From JAKAGZ01 sp963772675 (GTDB lineage Bacteria; Bacteroidota; Ignavibacteria; Ignavibacteriales; Ignavibacteriaceae): a stretch of DNA of 64,000 bases. Shown one piece after another: positions 38,882-47,464 of this stretch (positions within the stretch are counted from its first letter, which is position 1; each line of letters opens with the position of its first letter). The stretch lies in NCBI GenBank assembly GCA_963772675.1, contig CAVYYF010000007.1, positions 434,001 through 498,000 of the forward strand, given 5' to 3'. The notes under the pieces are model-generated. The model searched no databases. It had not been told where the DNA came from and worked only from the letters and a program-made list of their open reading frames with translations. Made by a program: the position numbers and the translations under genes.

Positions 38882-39040
38882 TTTAATGGAAGAGGGTTTG
38901 GATATTGTGCTTGTATTGTTATAAAATGCCTTTTGGCCTGTATCGACTATTTTATAATTTTGTGCATTAATGAATCCAGTGGTCATTACAATAATAATTA
39001 AAACTTTAAGAGTTATTTCGATGATTCTTCCTGTTTTCAT
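38846..39040 (-). pseudogene. Truncated N-terminus of an exported DUF1566/Lcl-like protein
   Basis: A 64-codon ORF begins with a convincing signal peptide (KVLIIIVMTTGFINAQ) followed at once by NYKIVDTGQKAFYNNTSTISKP, which resembles the start of mature DUF1566 (Lcl C-terminal-like) proteins (YPIVDTGQxxxYDN). The similarity ends after about 50 residues and the frame runs into the 3' end of the DUF2752 gene, where no further DUF1566 sequence is visible. I read it as the 5' remnant of a gene whose remainder was deleted or replaced. Confidence 0.5.
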
Positions 39041-39193
39041 AGTGAGTATCCCAGACTGTTAATGTAATAAATCTTCTTTCCTCTCTTAATAATTAGACGC
39101 CATACTCTTTAAAAACTTGTGGTGATAAAAAAATTTTTTGTAACCAGTCAAAAAGCTTTAACCTTAAATAAATATTTTTATATTAGAATCATA

Positions 39194-39544
39194 ATGACCT
39201 CAAAACTTAAAACTTTTAATTTAGCTTTAAGGGGAATTATGGAAACCGGCATAGTTGCAGGACTGGCATATTGGGGCTTTCACACTGGCCAAAATACATC
39301 TATGAAAATTCTTCTATGCATCGGGGCCCCATTGCTTGTCTTCGGTTTTTGGGGTGCTTACGATTTCCATAACTTCAAAAAATTATCTGAGCCTCTTCGT
39401 CTCATCCAGGAATTAGTATTATCTGGTTTGGCTGCTATCGCTTTATATTCTTCAGGTCAGCATTTTTTAGGCTGGACTTTGGGAATAATTTCAATTATCC
39501 ACCATATTCTTGTTTACCTGCTTGGCGAAACTTTGCTCAAATAG
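39194..39544 (+). CDS. YrdB family protein (DUF2568)
   Basis: This 116-residue protein, starting at the ATG at 39194, has four membrane helices and matches the YrdB/DUF2568 pattern: an N-terminal NLALRGIMETGIVAGLAYWGFH, ILLCIGAPLLVFGFWGAYDF and LIQELVLSGLAAIALY, ending IHHILVYLLGE. A GTG at 39119 would add 25 residues with no family support. The function of the family is unknown. It is separate from groES, whose promoter lies about 80 bases downstream. Confidence 0.8.
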   Translation: MTSKLKTFNLALRGIMETGIVAGLAYWGFHTGQNTSMKILLCIGAPLLVFGFWGAYDFHNFKKLSEPLRLIQELVLSGLAAIALYSSGQHFLGWTLGIISIIHHILVYLLGETLLK

Positions 39545-39626
39545 GGCCGGAAAACAGAAAATAGGCCTTTATTAAAAAACCTTCAAAAAATTAAGAATTT
39601 ATTAACATTTCTTTCCTTTAGGAATC

Positions 39627-39655
39627 TTGACAAATCTATCAAGTTGCATTATATT
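39627..39655 (+). promoter_or_regulatory. groESL promoter (sigma-70-like)
   Basis: TTGACA at 39627-39632 and TATATT at 39650-39655 are separated by an ideal 17 bases. The -10 box touches the CIRCE element, so a bound HrcA repressor would block the polymerase. The spacing to groES (about 65 bases) leaves a leader containing the operator. Confidence 0.8.
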
Positions 39656-39680
39656 AGCACTCGTCCTAAATGAGTGCTAA
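39654..39680. promoter_or_regulatory. CIRCE operator (HrcA binding site)
   Basis: TTAGCACTC, nine bases, then GAGTGCTAA: a perfect match to the CIRCE consensus on both arms. HrcA binds CIRCE and represses chaperone operons until heat or misfolded protein titrates GroEL. No hrcA gene is in the window, so it must lie elsewhere in the genome. Confidence 0.97.
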
Positions 39681-39720
39681 TAACAATTCTTAATAAATAA
39701 ACTAAAAACAGGAGCTAAAT

Positions 39721-40017
39721 ATGAGCAAAATTAACCTGAAGCCGCTGGCTGACAGAGTTATTGTACAGCCAAAAGAGGCAGACGAAGTAACAAAAGGCGG
39801 AATCATTCTTCCTGATACAGCAAAAGAAAAACCTGTAGAAGGTACTATTGTTGCAGCAGGCCCGGGTAAAACAAGTGACGATGGAAAAGTTGTTAAAATG
39901 GAAGTGAAAGTTGGAGACGTTGTACTTTACGGAAAATACAGTGGCTCAGAAGTTACTGTTGATGGTGTTGAATATTTGATTATGCGTGAGAGCGATATAT
40001 TCGCAGTCGTAGGTTAA
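39721..40017 (+). CDS. groES: Co-chaperonin GroES
   Basis: This 98-residue protein forms the seven-membered lid of the GroEL folding chamber. It has the family outline NLKPLADRVIVQPKEADEVTKGGI with the mobile loop (TKGGIILPDTAKEKP), then EGTIVAAGPGK, VKVGDVVLYGKYSGSEV and YLIMRESDIFAVVG. An AGGAG precedes the ATG. It is first in the groES-groEL operon, controlled by the CIRCE element 41 bases upstream. Confidence 0.98.
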   Translation: MSKINLKPLADRVIVQPKEADEVTKGGIILPDTAKEKPVEGTIVAAGPGKTSDDGKVVKMEVKVGDVVLYGKYSGSEVTVDGVEYLIMRESDIFAVVG

Positions 40018-40053
40018 TCTACAACAGTTTTATAAATAAAATTAGAAAAATAA

Positions 40054-40070
40054 AACCCGCACTTCGGGTT
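40054..40070 (+). promoter_or_regulatory. Hairpin between groES and groEL
   Basis: AACCCG and CGGGTT form a six-base perfect stem with loop cactt in the 74-base gap. It is followed by A-rich sequence rather than a T run, so it is not a standard terminator. It may be an mRNA processing or stabilising site that sets the GroES:GroEL ratio. Confidence 0.5.
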
Positions 40071-40091
40071 AAAAAACAGGAGAAATAAATT

Positions 40092-41738
40092 ATGGCAAAA
40101 TTAATTGAATTTGACAGCGAGGCACGTACCAAGCTGAAAAGAGGCGTGGATAAATTAGCTAACGCCGTTAAAGTTACTTTAGGTCCAAAAGGCCGAAACG
40201 TAATTCTTGAAAAGAAATTCGGTGCACCCACAGTTACAAAAGATGGTGTATCAGTTGCTAAAGAAATTGAGCTTGAAGATGCAGTAGAAAATATGGGTGC
40301 ACAGATGGTTCGCGAAGTTGCTTCAAAAACCAGTGACGTTGCAGGTGACGGAACAACAACTGCTACAGTTCTTGCGCAGGCTATATATAGGGAAGGGTTA
40401 AAAAACGTAACTGCAGGTGCAAATCCTATGGATCTTAAAAGAGGAATTGATCTTGCAGTTGAAAAAGTAGTTGGCTTCTTAAAAACTATCAGCCGTGATG
40501 TTGAGGGAAGAAATGAAATCGCACAGGTTGGTGCTATTTCTGCTAACAACGATAAAGCTATTGGTGATCTTATAGCTGACGCAATGGACAAAGTTGGAAA
40601 AGACGGCGTTATCACTGTTGAAGAAGCTAAAGGCACTGAAACAGGATTGGACGTTGTTGAAGGTATGCAGTTCGACCGCGGTTACCTCTCCCCTTACTTT
40701 GTAACCAACACTGAATCAATGGAAGCTGAATTAGAAAATCCTTATATCTTAATTCACGATAAAAAAATCGCTGCAATGAAAGATCTTCTTCCTATACTTG
40801 AAAAAGTTGCACAGGCAGGAAAATCTTTATTGATTATTGCTGAGGACCTTGAAGGCGAAGCATTAGCAACATTGGTTGTTAATAAAATTCGTGGTACACT
40901 GAAAATCGCTGCTGTTAAAGCTCCCGGTTTTGGCGACAGAAGAAAAGCAATGTTAGAAGATATCGCAGTTCTTACAGGCGGAACAGTTATCTCTGAAGAG
41001 AGAGGGTTCAAATTAGAGAACGCTACTGTTTCTTACCTCGGTACAGCTAAAAAGATAAACATTGACAAAGACAATACAACTATTGTTGAAGGCGCCGGCA
41101 AAACCGAAGATATAAAGAAAAGGATTAATGAAATCAAAGCTCAGATTGAAAAAACTACATCTGACTATGACAAAGAAAAATTACAGGAAAGACTTGCTAA
41201 ACTTTCAGGCGGTGTTGCAGTACTGAAAATCGGTGCTTCAACAGAAGTTGAAATGAAAGAAAAGAAAGCAAGAGTAGAAGATGCTCTTCACGCTACACGT
41301 GCTGCGGTTGAAGAAGGTATAGTTGCAGGAGGTGGCGTCGCTTTCGTAAGAGCCATCACTCAACTTGAAAAATTAAAAGGTACAAATCTTGACCAGACAA
41401 CTGGTATCAAAATAATTATGAAAGCTCTTGAAGAACCATTGAGACAAATTGTTAACAATGCAGGGCTTGAAGGTTCAGTCGTCCTTTCTAAAGTTAAGGA
41501 AGGAAAAGATGACTACGGTTTCAACGCTTTCAGCGAAGTTTATGAAAACCTGATCAAGTCAGGCGTTATCGATCCTACTAAAGTTACAAGAACAGCATTA
41601 GAAAATGCTGCTTCTGTTTCTGCTCTTCTAATTACAACAGAAGCTGTTGTATTTGAAAAGAAAGAAAAAGAAAGCAGTATGCCTCAGATGCCAGGTGGCG
41701 GAATGGGCGATATGGGTGGTATGGGCGGAATGTACTAA
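40092..41738 (+). CDS. groEL: Chaperonin GroEL
   Basis: This 548-residue ATP-driven folding chamber subunit shows the usual landmarks: VTLGPKGRNVILEKKFGAPTVTKDGVSVAKEIEL, VAGDGTTTATVLAQAI (ATP-binding Asp and Thr residues), APGFGDRRKAMLEDIAVLTGG, the VEEGIVAGGGVAF motif and a C-terminal GGM-repeat tail ending GGMGGMY. AGGAG precedes the ATG. It is second in the CIRCE-controlled operon and is followed by a strong terminator. This is the cleanest reading frame in the window, with no indels. Confidence 0.99.
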   Translation: MAKLIEFDSEARTKLKRGVDKLANAVKVTLGPKGRNVILEKKFGAPTVTKDGVSVAKEIELEDAVENMGAQMVREVASKTSDVAGDGTTTATVLAQAIYREGLKNVTAGANPMDLKRGIDLAVEKVVGFLKTISRDVEGRNEIAQVGAISANNDKAIGDLIADAMDKVGKDGVITVEEAKGTETGLDVVEGMQFDRGYLSPYFVTNTESMEAELENPYILIHDKKIAAMKDLLPILEKVAQAGKSLLIIAEDLEGEALATLVVNKIRGTLKIAAVKAPGFGDRRKAMLEDIAVLTGGTVISEERGFKLENATVSYLGTAKKINIDKDNTTIVEGAGKTEDIKKRINEIKAQIEKTTSDYDKEKLQERLAKLSGGVAVLKIGASTEVEMKEKKARVEDALHATRAAVEEGIVAGGGVAFVRAITQLEKLKGTNLDQTTGIKIIMKALEEPLRQIVNNAGLEGSVVLSKVKEGKDDYGFNAFSEVYENLIKSGVIDPTKVTRTALENAASVSALLITTEAVVFEKKEKESSMPQMPGGGMGDMGGMGGMY

Positions 41739-41786
41739 TCCCGTAGGGACTCCTTACGGAGTATTCCCCCTTCATCATAAAGTTAA

Positions 41787-41817
41787 AAGGCGTTCGGTTC
41801 AACCGGACGCCTTTTTT
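41787..41817 (+). terminator. Rho-independent terminator of groESL
   Basis: A 12-base-pair stem (AAGGCGTTCGGT / ACCGGACGCCTT, one wobble pair) with loop tca is followed by six T. It ends the groES-groEL transcript. Confidence 0.92.
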
Positions 41818-41933
41818 GATTTTTAATATTATAAAACTTCCATCAAAATTCTGTTAATTGTTATAATTAATAATTATATATTAAAAATTAGTTCAAAGAA
41901 AATTATTAATTAAACGAAAGTCTAAGATAAATT

Positions 41934-42707
41934 TTGTTGCCCAAGAAATCATTTACATTACTTTTACTCTCGTTTCTCATTTCATTCAATTATTCTGAAG
42001 CCCAGAGTGATATTACAAAAAAAGACATCGAAGATTATTTAAATAAAAAAAATGAAGATTGTATAGAATACAATCAAAGAAAAGTTTATATCGACTCAAT
42101 AGAAATTTACGACGTTAATAACGATGGTAAAGAAGATGCTATAGTTACAGCGTCATCATGCAATACAGGGAATGGTGGCCCGGACATTCACGGAGTATTT
42201 ACAAAAGATTCTCTCAGAGGTATAACGGAACTGAATATAAAATATGGACCGGATACTATTTATGATAACCTTGTTGGAAACCGGAATTACTATTTGTCTC
42301 ACGACGATAATTTCTTAATAGCAGATTTTTACGATGTTTCGGGAAGACAGCATCCATTAATCGTTTATTTTAAGTGGGAAGGCAAAGAATTTATAATAGC
42401 AAAAGTTATAAAAGCAAAAACATTTAAGACCAGTTTTAATTGTGCAAATGCCAAAACTGATGTGGAAAAGTCAATCTGCGGAAATTCTGAATTAGCTGCT
42501 ATGGATCTTAAACTGGATTCTTTGTATACAGCAATTTTATCAAAGCTCCCGAAAAATAGAAGAGAAAAGTTAAAGAATGAACAAAAAGAATGGATAAAGG
42601 AAAGAGACTTTAATTGCAATAATTCAAGACTTGTTGCCGACTGCCTGCTTGAGGTGTATAAGAAACGTATTAAGTTATTAACGGAATTAAGTAAAGGGAA
42701 CAATTAA
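41934..42707 (+). CDS. Exported protein with LprI/DUF1311 domain
   Basis: This 257-residue protein starts at a TTG because no ATG precedes the signal peptide (KKSFTLLLLSFLISFNYSEAQ) in frame; a stop lies two codons upstream. The middle part (IEIYDVNNDGKEDAIVTAS) resembles the VCBS/EF-like calcium loop, DxNxDGxxD. The C-terminal region (FNCANAKTDVEKSICGNSELAAMDLKL ... RDFNC ... ADCLLEVYKKRI) is a lysozyme-inhibitor LprI-type domain with its paired cysteines. It probably acts in the periplasm. The non-ATG start could be genuine or reflect a local error. Confidence 0.78.
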   Translation: MLPKKSFTLLLLSFLISFNYSEAQSDITKKDIEDYLNKKNEDCIEYNQRKVYIDSIEIYDVNNDGKEDAIVTASSCNTGNGGPDIHGVFTKDSLRGITELNIKYGPDTIYDNLVGNRNYYLSHDDNFLIADFYDVSGRQHPLIVYFKWEGKEFIIAKVIKAKTFKTSFNCANAKTDVEKSICGNSELAAMDLKLDSLYTAILSKLPKNRREKLKNEQKEWIKERDFNCNNSRLVADCLLEVYKKRIKLLTELSKGNN

Positions 42708-42839
42708 AGTTATAATTTGCCATAATATCCCGCCTTTTAAACTACTTATATATTCTTCATTTCTAAAAATAATTGTATATTAAAAACCAGCTTAACCAAA
42801 CAATATTATTTTAAATAAATTTATTATAGGGTCCATAAA

Positions 42840-45800
42840 ATGATCAGAAGAAATCTTTCTGTAAGCCTGATTTTTATAAAATCATTATCATTCATAATAA
42901 TTTTTCTCTTAACTACAGACTCTATTTATTCACAAACATTACCGCAAAATTCATTTTCAGATATGAAGTGGAGACTGGTTGGCCCCTATCGTGCCGGCTG
43001 GGGCACAGTCGCTGAAGGGATTCCTGATCAACCGAATACATTTTACTTTGGCGGCGCAGGAGGAGGAGTCTGGAAAACTACCGATGCGGGAAGAACCTGG
43101 GAAGGATTAATGCAGAATGAATCAGCAGCCGCTGTTGGCGGTCTTGCAATCGCGCCTTCAAATCCAAAAATAATTTATGTCGGAACCGGACAGGTTGCAT
43201 TGCGTTATGATATTCTAGATGGTGACGGTGTTTTCAAAACGACTGACGGCGGAGAAACATGGAACAATGTCGGTTTAAAAAACACAAAATATATCGGAAG
43301 AATTTTAGTCGATCCAAAAAATGAAAACAGGGTTGTTGTTGCAGCACTTGGTCACGTATTTGGAAACAGTAAAGATCGCGGAATTTATCTCACTACTGAT
43401 GGCGGAAAAAACTGGCAGCAAACGCTTTTTATTAATGATACAACCGGTGGAGTTGATTTAGCATACGATATGTCTCATCCAAATGTAATTTATGCAGCTA
43501 TGTGGCAGGTTAGATCCTATCCATGGATGGATTATTATTTATCACAAAGAGCAGCCGGTTCGGGTATTTATAAAAGTGAAGACGGCGGAGTTCATTGGAC
43601 AAAACTTTCAGGCGGAGGTTTACCTGATGTACCAATGGGAAGAATAGGTCTTGCAGTTGGACAGATCACAAATTCACAAACTGTTTATGCTTCGATTCAG
43701 GCTGGTAGAAGTAAAAGTGGTTTCTACAGATCTGAAGATGGAGGCAAGACCTGGGAACTTGTTAACACTGATGGAGAACTTGTGAGCTCATATTTTGCAC
43801 GTGTAACTGTTGATCCGAAAAACCCATCAACCGTTTATGTGATGGGACGCTCAATTCATAAATCAACTGACGGTGGAAATACGTTTACAATTTTTAAAGG
43901 TTCACCCGGAGGAGATGATTATCATTTTTTGTGGATCAATCCTAAAAATACTGATTACATGGTTCTTGGTTCAGACCAGGGAACTGCAGTTACAGTTAAC
44001 AACGGTGGAAGTTGGTCAAGCTGGTACAATCAGCCGACCGGACAGTTTTATCACCTCGGTGCTGATGACAGATTCCCTTATCATATTTACAGCGCACAGC
44101 AGGATAATGGAACTGTTGAAATATTGAGCCAGGGACCTTACGGGGTAATTGAACTACGTGACTGGCATCCTGTCGGTGCTGATGAAAGAGATTACGATAT
44201 TCCAAAACCGGGAAATCCTGATATGGTTTTCGGAAGTGGACTGGGCGGAACACTTCACCGTTTCGATGAAATCACACGTCAATCAATAGATGTATCTCCG
44301 TGGCCACATTCAAGTTATGCAGCAAAACCAAATACAGTTAAGTATCGTTACTCATGGATAACACCGATTGAATTTTCTCCGATTGGCAAACACGCTTTGT
44401 ATTTCGGTGCTCAGTATTTATTTAAAACAACAGATGACGGCGATCATTGGGAAATTATTAGTCCTGATCTTAGCAGAAAGAAAAAAACTGCAAATGCAGA
44501 TTATAAAGGATTGGATTTTCAGGGCGCGGCGGATGCAGGTTACGGTGTTATCTGGAACATCGCTCCCTCCCCTGTTAAAGAAGATGTTATCTGGATAGGT
44601 ACTGATGATGGACTTATTCATTTAACCAAAGATAGCGGAAAACACTGGAATAATGTTACGCCTCCTTCTATTCCGTTGTGGGCACGGATAGATAAAATTT
44701 CACCATCTAATTTTGATGTTCATACGGCTTATGCTGCCGTTGATATGCACAGACTCGACAGGTTTGAACCTTTACTTCTTAAAACTACAAACGATGGGAA
44801 AACCTGGGCAATAATAAATAACGGTATTCCGAAAGATGAATACACAAGTGTGATAAGATCAGACACAAAGAAAAAAGGTTTGTTGTTTGCCGGCACAAAC
44901 AGAAGCGTTTATGTTTCATTTAACGATGGGGGCAACTGGCAGCCTTTAACTTTAAATTTGCCTACTACGTTATTTACTGATCTGCTTGTTCATCATGGTG
45001 ATCTTATTGCATCAACACAGGGACGAGCAATGTGGATACTTGATGACCTTTCACCTCTTAGACAACTTTCAAAAGAGATTACTGAAAAGGATGTTGAATT
45101 ATTTACTCCCGGTATAGCCTGGAGAATGCGGGGCAACACGAATAGCGATACCCCATGGCCTCCGTCTACTCCGCTTGGTCAAAATCCACCGGATGGTGCT
45201 CTCATTGATTACTGGTTAAAAGATAATGTTCAGGGTCCGGTTAAACTTTCTATCTATAATATGAAGGGAGATTTGATAAGGAGTTACTCAAGTGATGACA
45301 AACCTGAAAACTTACCTGCAAACAGGTACTTTGATAAAAGATGGATTAAAAACTCTCAGCCCCTTTCAACAAATGCCGGAATGCATAGGTTCTTATGGAA
45401 TTTAAGATATGCTCGCCCCGAAGCGTTACATTATGGTTATTCTATCGCTGCTGTCTGGACAGTAGGAACACCTGTTGTTCCTATGGGTCCGCTTGTGATG
45501 CCCGGTATATATAAAGTTGTATTGAATGCTAATGGAAAAGAATATACACAGGAAGTAAATGTAAAACTTGACCCGAGAGTTAAAGTGAGTGAAAGCGCTT
45601 TAAAAGAAACAGCTCGATCTTGCTATGGCAGTCAACACAACCCTGGATAATGCTGTCTCATTGTTTAACGAAGTGGATAAGAGATTAAAAGATAACAATG
45701 AAAATATTTCGTCGGAAGAAAGGAATAATCTTTCTGAGTTGAAATCTAAAGTTGCCAATTTATGCGGCTCGCTTTCCGGATTTGCTTCTTCTGTTCAATC

Positions 45801-45894
45801 AGCCGATGCTTCCCCTACTCAGGGTCAGAAAGAGTTATTCAAAAATTTAAGCGATCAGTATAAAACTTTACTAAAAGATTTGGGTAATAATTAA
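42840..45894 (+). CDS. Exported BNR/Asp-box (sortilin-like) multi-repeat protein; one frameshift
   Basis: A signal peptide (FIIIFLLTTDSIYSQ) precedes repeated Asp-box motifs such as GGGVWKTTDAGRTWEGL, GVFKTTDGGETW, GIYLTTDGGKNW, GIYKSEDGGVHW and GFYRSEDGGKTW, which fold as a ten-bladed sortilin/VPS10-like or xyloglucanase-like propeller. A C-terminal region of about 250 residues (MHRFLWNLRYARPEALHYG, MPGIYKVVLNANGKEY) follows. One extra base near 45615-45619 shifts the last 90 codons. Correction gives 1017 residues and a stop at 45894. This family is often annotated only as 'glycosyl hydrolase', but the reaction is unproven. It leads a group of three exported proteins. Confidence 0.85.
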
Positions 45895-45912
45895 GAGTTA
45901 ATTGGAGCAATA

Positions 45913-47457
45913 ATGAAAAATTTATTAACGGGAATTTTTGCAGTTGTCTTCTTTACAGTTGCCGTATTTGCGCAGGATGCAAATATGCAAAAGAAACCAC
46001 ACAATAAACCTGATTCACTCAACATCAAACCTGAAGAAGTGACAACAGAAGGCAGCGTAACAGTTGAAGGACAAAACATAAATTATAAAGCTGTTGCAGG
46101 AACAATTATTCTAAAGAATAAAAAAGACGAGCCAACTTGCAGTATGTTTTATGCGGCTTATTTCAAAAAAAATGTAAGTGATGAATCACATAGACCGGTT
46201 ACATTTTTCTATAACGGCGGTCCCGGTTCTGCAACAGTGTGGCTCCATATGGGTGCTTTTGGTCCAAAGCGTGTTTACTCTGATGATGATAAATATCCTG
46301 TACCAGCACCTTACAAACTTGTAAATAATGATTATAGCTTGCTCGATGCCACTGATCTTGTTTTCATAGATGCACCGGCAACAGGTTTTAGCAGAATAGT
46401 TGGAAAAGGAAAAGGCAAAGATTTTTTTGGTGTAGATCAAGACGCAGATGCTTTTGCTCAGTTTATCACAAGATTCATAACCAAATATGATAGGTGGAAC
46501 TCTCCGAAATATTTATTTGGAGAAAGCTACGGAACAACACGCTCGGCTGTACTTTCAAATATTTTACAAAGACGCGATAACATAGCTCTGAACGGAGTAA
46601 TTCTGCTTTCAGAAATTCTAAATTTTGATACAAGCCCGGATGGACCCGGTTCAAATCCAGGAATTGATCTCGCCTATTCACTGACTCTTCCAACTTTTGC
46701 AGCAACTGCCTGGTATCATAAAAAGCTGCCGCATCAGCCAAAAGAGCTGGAACCATTTATAAAAGAAGTTGAAAACTATGCAACGACTGATTATACACTT
46801 GCTTTAATGAAAGGTTCGGAACTTAGTCAGATTGACAAAGAAAACGTAGCAACAAAATTACATGAATATACCGGTCTGCCTAAAGATTATATTTTAAAAT
46901 CAAACCTGAGAGTTTCCGGAGGACAGTTTGAAAAAGAATTGCTTGATGAAGATGATATGACTACAGGAAGACTTGATACAAGATTTTCAGGAACTACAAT
47001 GGATCCGCTTAGCAAAACTTCGGAGTATGATCCTCAGAGCGCTGCGATTTCTTCCGCATATATTTCATTGTTCAATAATTATGTAAGACAGGTCTTAAAA
47101 TTTGGTAAAGATAAAACTTACAGGCCATCGGCATGGGGATATATGACATCATGGGATGATAAGCACAGGCTGCCGGGCAGAGGTTCCTCACCAAATTCAA
47201 ATGTTATGCAGGATTTAGCAATGGCTATGAAATATAATCCTCATTTAAAAATTATGTTGAACTCAGGATACTTTGACCTGGCAACTCCATTCTTTGCTGC
47301 AGACTATACAATGCATCATCTGCCAATTCCCGACAAACTACAAAAAAATATTGAGTATTCTTATTATATGTCAGGACACATGGTTTATGTTCATCCCGAG
47401 TCTTTGAAAAAGATTCACGATAACACTGCCGAGTTTATTGCAAAAACACACAATTGA
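45913..47457 (+). CDS. Exported serine carboxypeptidase, peptidase family S10
   Basis: This 514-residue protein has a signal peptide (LLTGIFAVVFFTVAVFAQ) and the complete S10 catalytic set: YNGGPGSATVWLHMGAFGP (oxyanion region), FGESYGTTRSA with the nucleophilic Ser, NSGYFDLATPF with Asp, and MSGHMVYVHPES with His. It removes C-terminal residues from peptides in the periplasm or outside the cell. It starts 18 bases after the BNR gene and its 3' end is eight bases from the M61 start, so the three genes form a likely operon for processing extracellular protein. Confidence 0.93.
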   Translation: MKNLLTGIFAVVFFTVAVFAQDANMQKKPHNKPDSLNIKPEEVTTEGSVTVEGQNINYKAVAGTIILKNKKDEPTCSMFYAAYFKKNVSDESHRPVTFFYNGGPGSATVWLHMGAFGPKRVYSDDDKYPVPAPYKLVNNDYSLLDATDLVFIDAPATGFSRIVGKGKGKDFFGVDQDADAFAQFITRFITKYDRWNSPKYLFGESYGTTRSAVLSNILQRRDNIALNGVILLSEILNFDTSPDGPGSNPGIDLAYSLTLPTFAATAWYHKKLPHQPKELEPFIKEVENYATTDYTLALMKGSELSQIDKENVATKLHEYTGLPKDYILKSNLRVSGGQFEKELLDEDDMTTGRLDTRFSGTTMDPLSKTSEYDPQSAAISSAYISLFNNYVRQVLKFGKDKTYRPSAWGYMTSWDDKHRLPGRGSSPNSNVMQDLAMAMKYNPHLKIMLNSGYFDLATPFFAADYTMHHLPIPDKLQKNIEYSYYMSGHMVYVHPESLKKIHDNTAEFIAKTHN

Positions 47458-47464
47458 TATAAAT

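Noticed and set aside
40019..40636. 205-codon ORF antisense to groEL
   Set aside because: It mirrors the strongly biased codons of groEL; the protein is Ser/Thr/Phe-rich with no family resemblance.
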